Below, one piece after another: positions 63,497 to 64,000 of a stretch of DNA of 64,000 bases. A program made the translations under genes and the position numbers. The stretch comes from Blasia pusilla (Eukaryota; Marchantiophyta; Marchantiopsida; Blasiales). How positions within the stretch are numbered: position 1 is the stretch's first letter; each line of letters opens with the position of its first letter. The notes beneath the pieces were generated by a model that saw only the letters and a program-made list of their open reading frames with translations, did not search any database and was not told the DNA's origin. Location: contig CM114275.1 in assembly GCA_050084515.1 (NCBI GenBank), forward strand, positions 15,872,001 to 15,936,000. Reading direction: 5' to 3'.

Positions 63497-63970
63497 TGTG
63501 GTACACTTGTGTTTGTGGATGCTCTCGTCTATGTTATGTATGTAGGTGAGTATGGTATGTCAGCGATGTATGTTGTATGACGATGTGGATTCGCACAACA
63601 GTTATCATGACCATACGGATTATGTCGTAAAGTATAGTGTGCTAGTAGAGGCCGTACCTTATGTAGGGCCGTAGTGTCTAGGTAGAGATGCGGTTTCATA
63701 CATAGGGTTGGGGTTTACTCCGTTGAGGGTGACTTTTCCAGTAGGGCCCGCTCTTAGGTTGGAGGATATAGTGTGGAGTGCACTCAAAGAACAGTTAGTT
63801 CTTTGAGTTGAGTCTTTTGCGTTGGGAGTTAGCCTTGGTAATGAGTAGAGCTCTTGGCTATGGTGGTTCCCGCAAGGTTCGACCTGGATTCTCCCATCGT
63901 GGAGTGGGTTTGGCTCGATTGTATGTGATTCTATACGTGTTTTATGACAGTAGGTCTTTCACGGATTTCA
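63497..63970 (+). repeat. 3' LTR of gypsy copy 3, followed by a second LTR-like start
   Basis: The proposed LTR runs from TGTGGTACACTTGTG at 63497 to TTTCA at 63970 (474 bp, TG...CA). A second TGTGGTACACTTGTGGTTG starts at 63973, two bases later, and runs off the window. The part with CGATGTATGTTGTA matches the 3' LTR remnant of copy 2. An 11-bp hairpin (ACTCAAAGAAC) lies near 63782-63810. Confidence 0.6.
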
Positions 63971-64000
63971 GTTGTGGTACACTTGTGGTTGTGGATGATC

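Larger units (their letters stand above)
58118..63970 (+). mobile_element. Gypsy copy 3 (methyltransferase/PHD family), lacks gag and 5' LTR
   Basis: Protease (LLDSGAQP, 58279-58302), DNMT3-like enzyme (58957-60030), in-frame TAG (60193-60195), RT (60202-61200; YIDD 60877-60888), RNase H (61300-61700), integrase (61850-62730), PHD finger (63181-63315) and stop (63319-63321) all lie in the same reading frame over 5.2 kb, with nonsense codons but no frameshift. A purine tract AGGGGGGCGAG (63485-63495) precedes the 3' LTR at 63497. It is the best-preserved copy and the reference for this family. Confidence 0.9.

Noticed and set aside
1-64000. CRISPR arrays, rRNA or tRNA genes
   Set aside because: No regularly spaced repeats and no recognisable rRNA segments or tRNA cloverleafs were found by eye.

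Overview
This is a piece of a streptophyte-type nuclear genome. Three intact host genes are split into many short exons with GT-AG introns, and their proteins resemble plant versions (a SKI2 of 1344 aa and a plant-type leucine-rich-repeat TTLL12 of 880 aa). Much of the rest is LTR-retrotransposon and LINE debris. The species cannot be fixed from the sequence. A class III (SIRT5-type) sirtuin, which I do not associate with flowering plants, and gypsy elements carrying a DNA methyltransferase, previously reported in a charophyte alga, both point to a charophyte or seedless plant rather than an angiosperm.

Layout: 1-5581 is AT-rich and gene-free, with a 485-bp foldback and a 170-bp tandem repeat. 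5582-9626 (minus) is an 8-exon SIRT5-like deacylase. 9627-10251 is a shared divergent promoter. 10252-19778 (plus) is a 15-exon TTLL12. 19779-23048 is gene-free. 23049-23428 is a broken LTR element. 23429-27700 (minus) is gypsy copy 1, followed by leader/LTR-like sequence and another dead gag. 31163-31333 encodes a 56-aa membrane protein. 31959-47221 (plus) is the 24-exon SKI2 RNA helicase, with three LINE fragments in its introns. 47615-50612 is a deleted copia element (minus). 50800-58113 (minus) and 58118-63970 (plus) are gypsy copies 2 and 3, fused head to head.

The most interesting system is the gypsy family, seen three times. Its architecture is gag with CCHC knuckle - aspartic protease - DNMT3-like cytosine-5 methyltransferase - [in-frame UAG] - reverse transcriptase - RNase H - integrase - C-terminal PHD finger (the PHD end is seen in copies 2 and 3). 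The UAG between methyltransferase and reverse transcriptase is at the same place in all three copies. It is always followed by CAR YYA, the context of the classic leaky plant-virus stop, which suggests programmed readthrough. Almost every other in-frame stop is private to one copy and usually replaces Gln, Arg or Trp, as expected from C-to-T decay. The element would therefore carry both a writer of cytosine methylation and a probable histone-tail reader. All three copies are dead, but the catalytic motifs can still be read.

Host genes: the sirtuin would remove acidic acyl groups from lysines, TTLL12 belongs to the tubulin-ligase-like family, and SKI2 would be the helicase that feeds RNA into the cytoplasmic exosome. 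Nothing suggests that these three work together.
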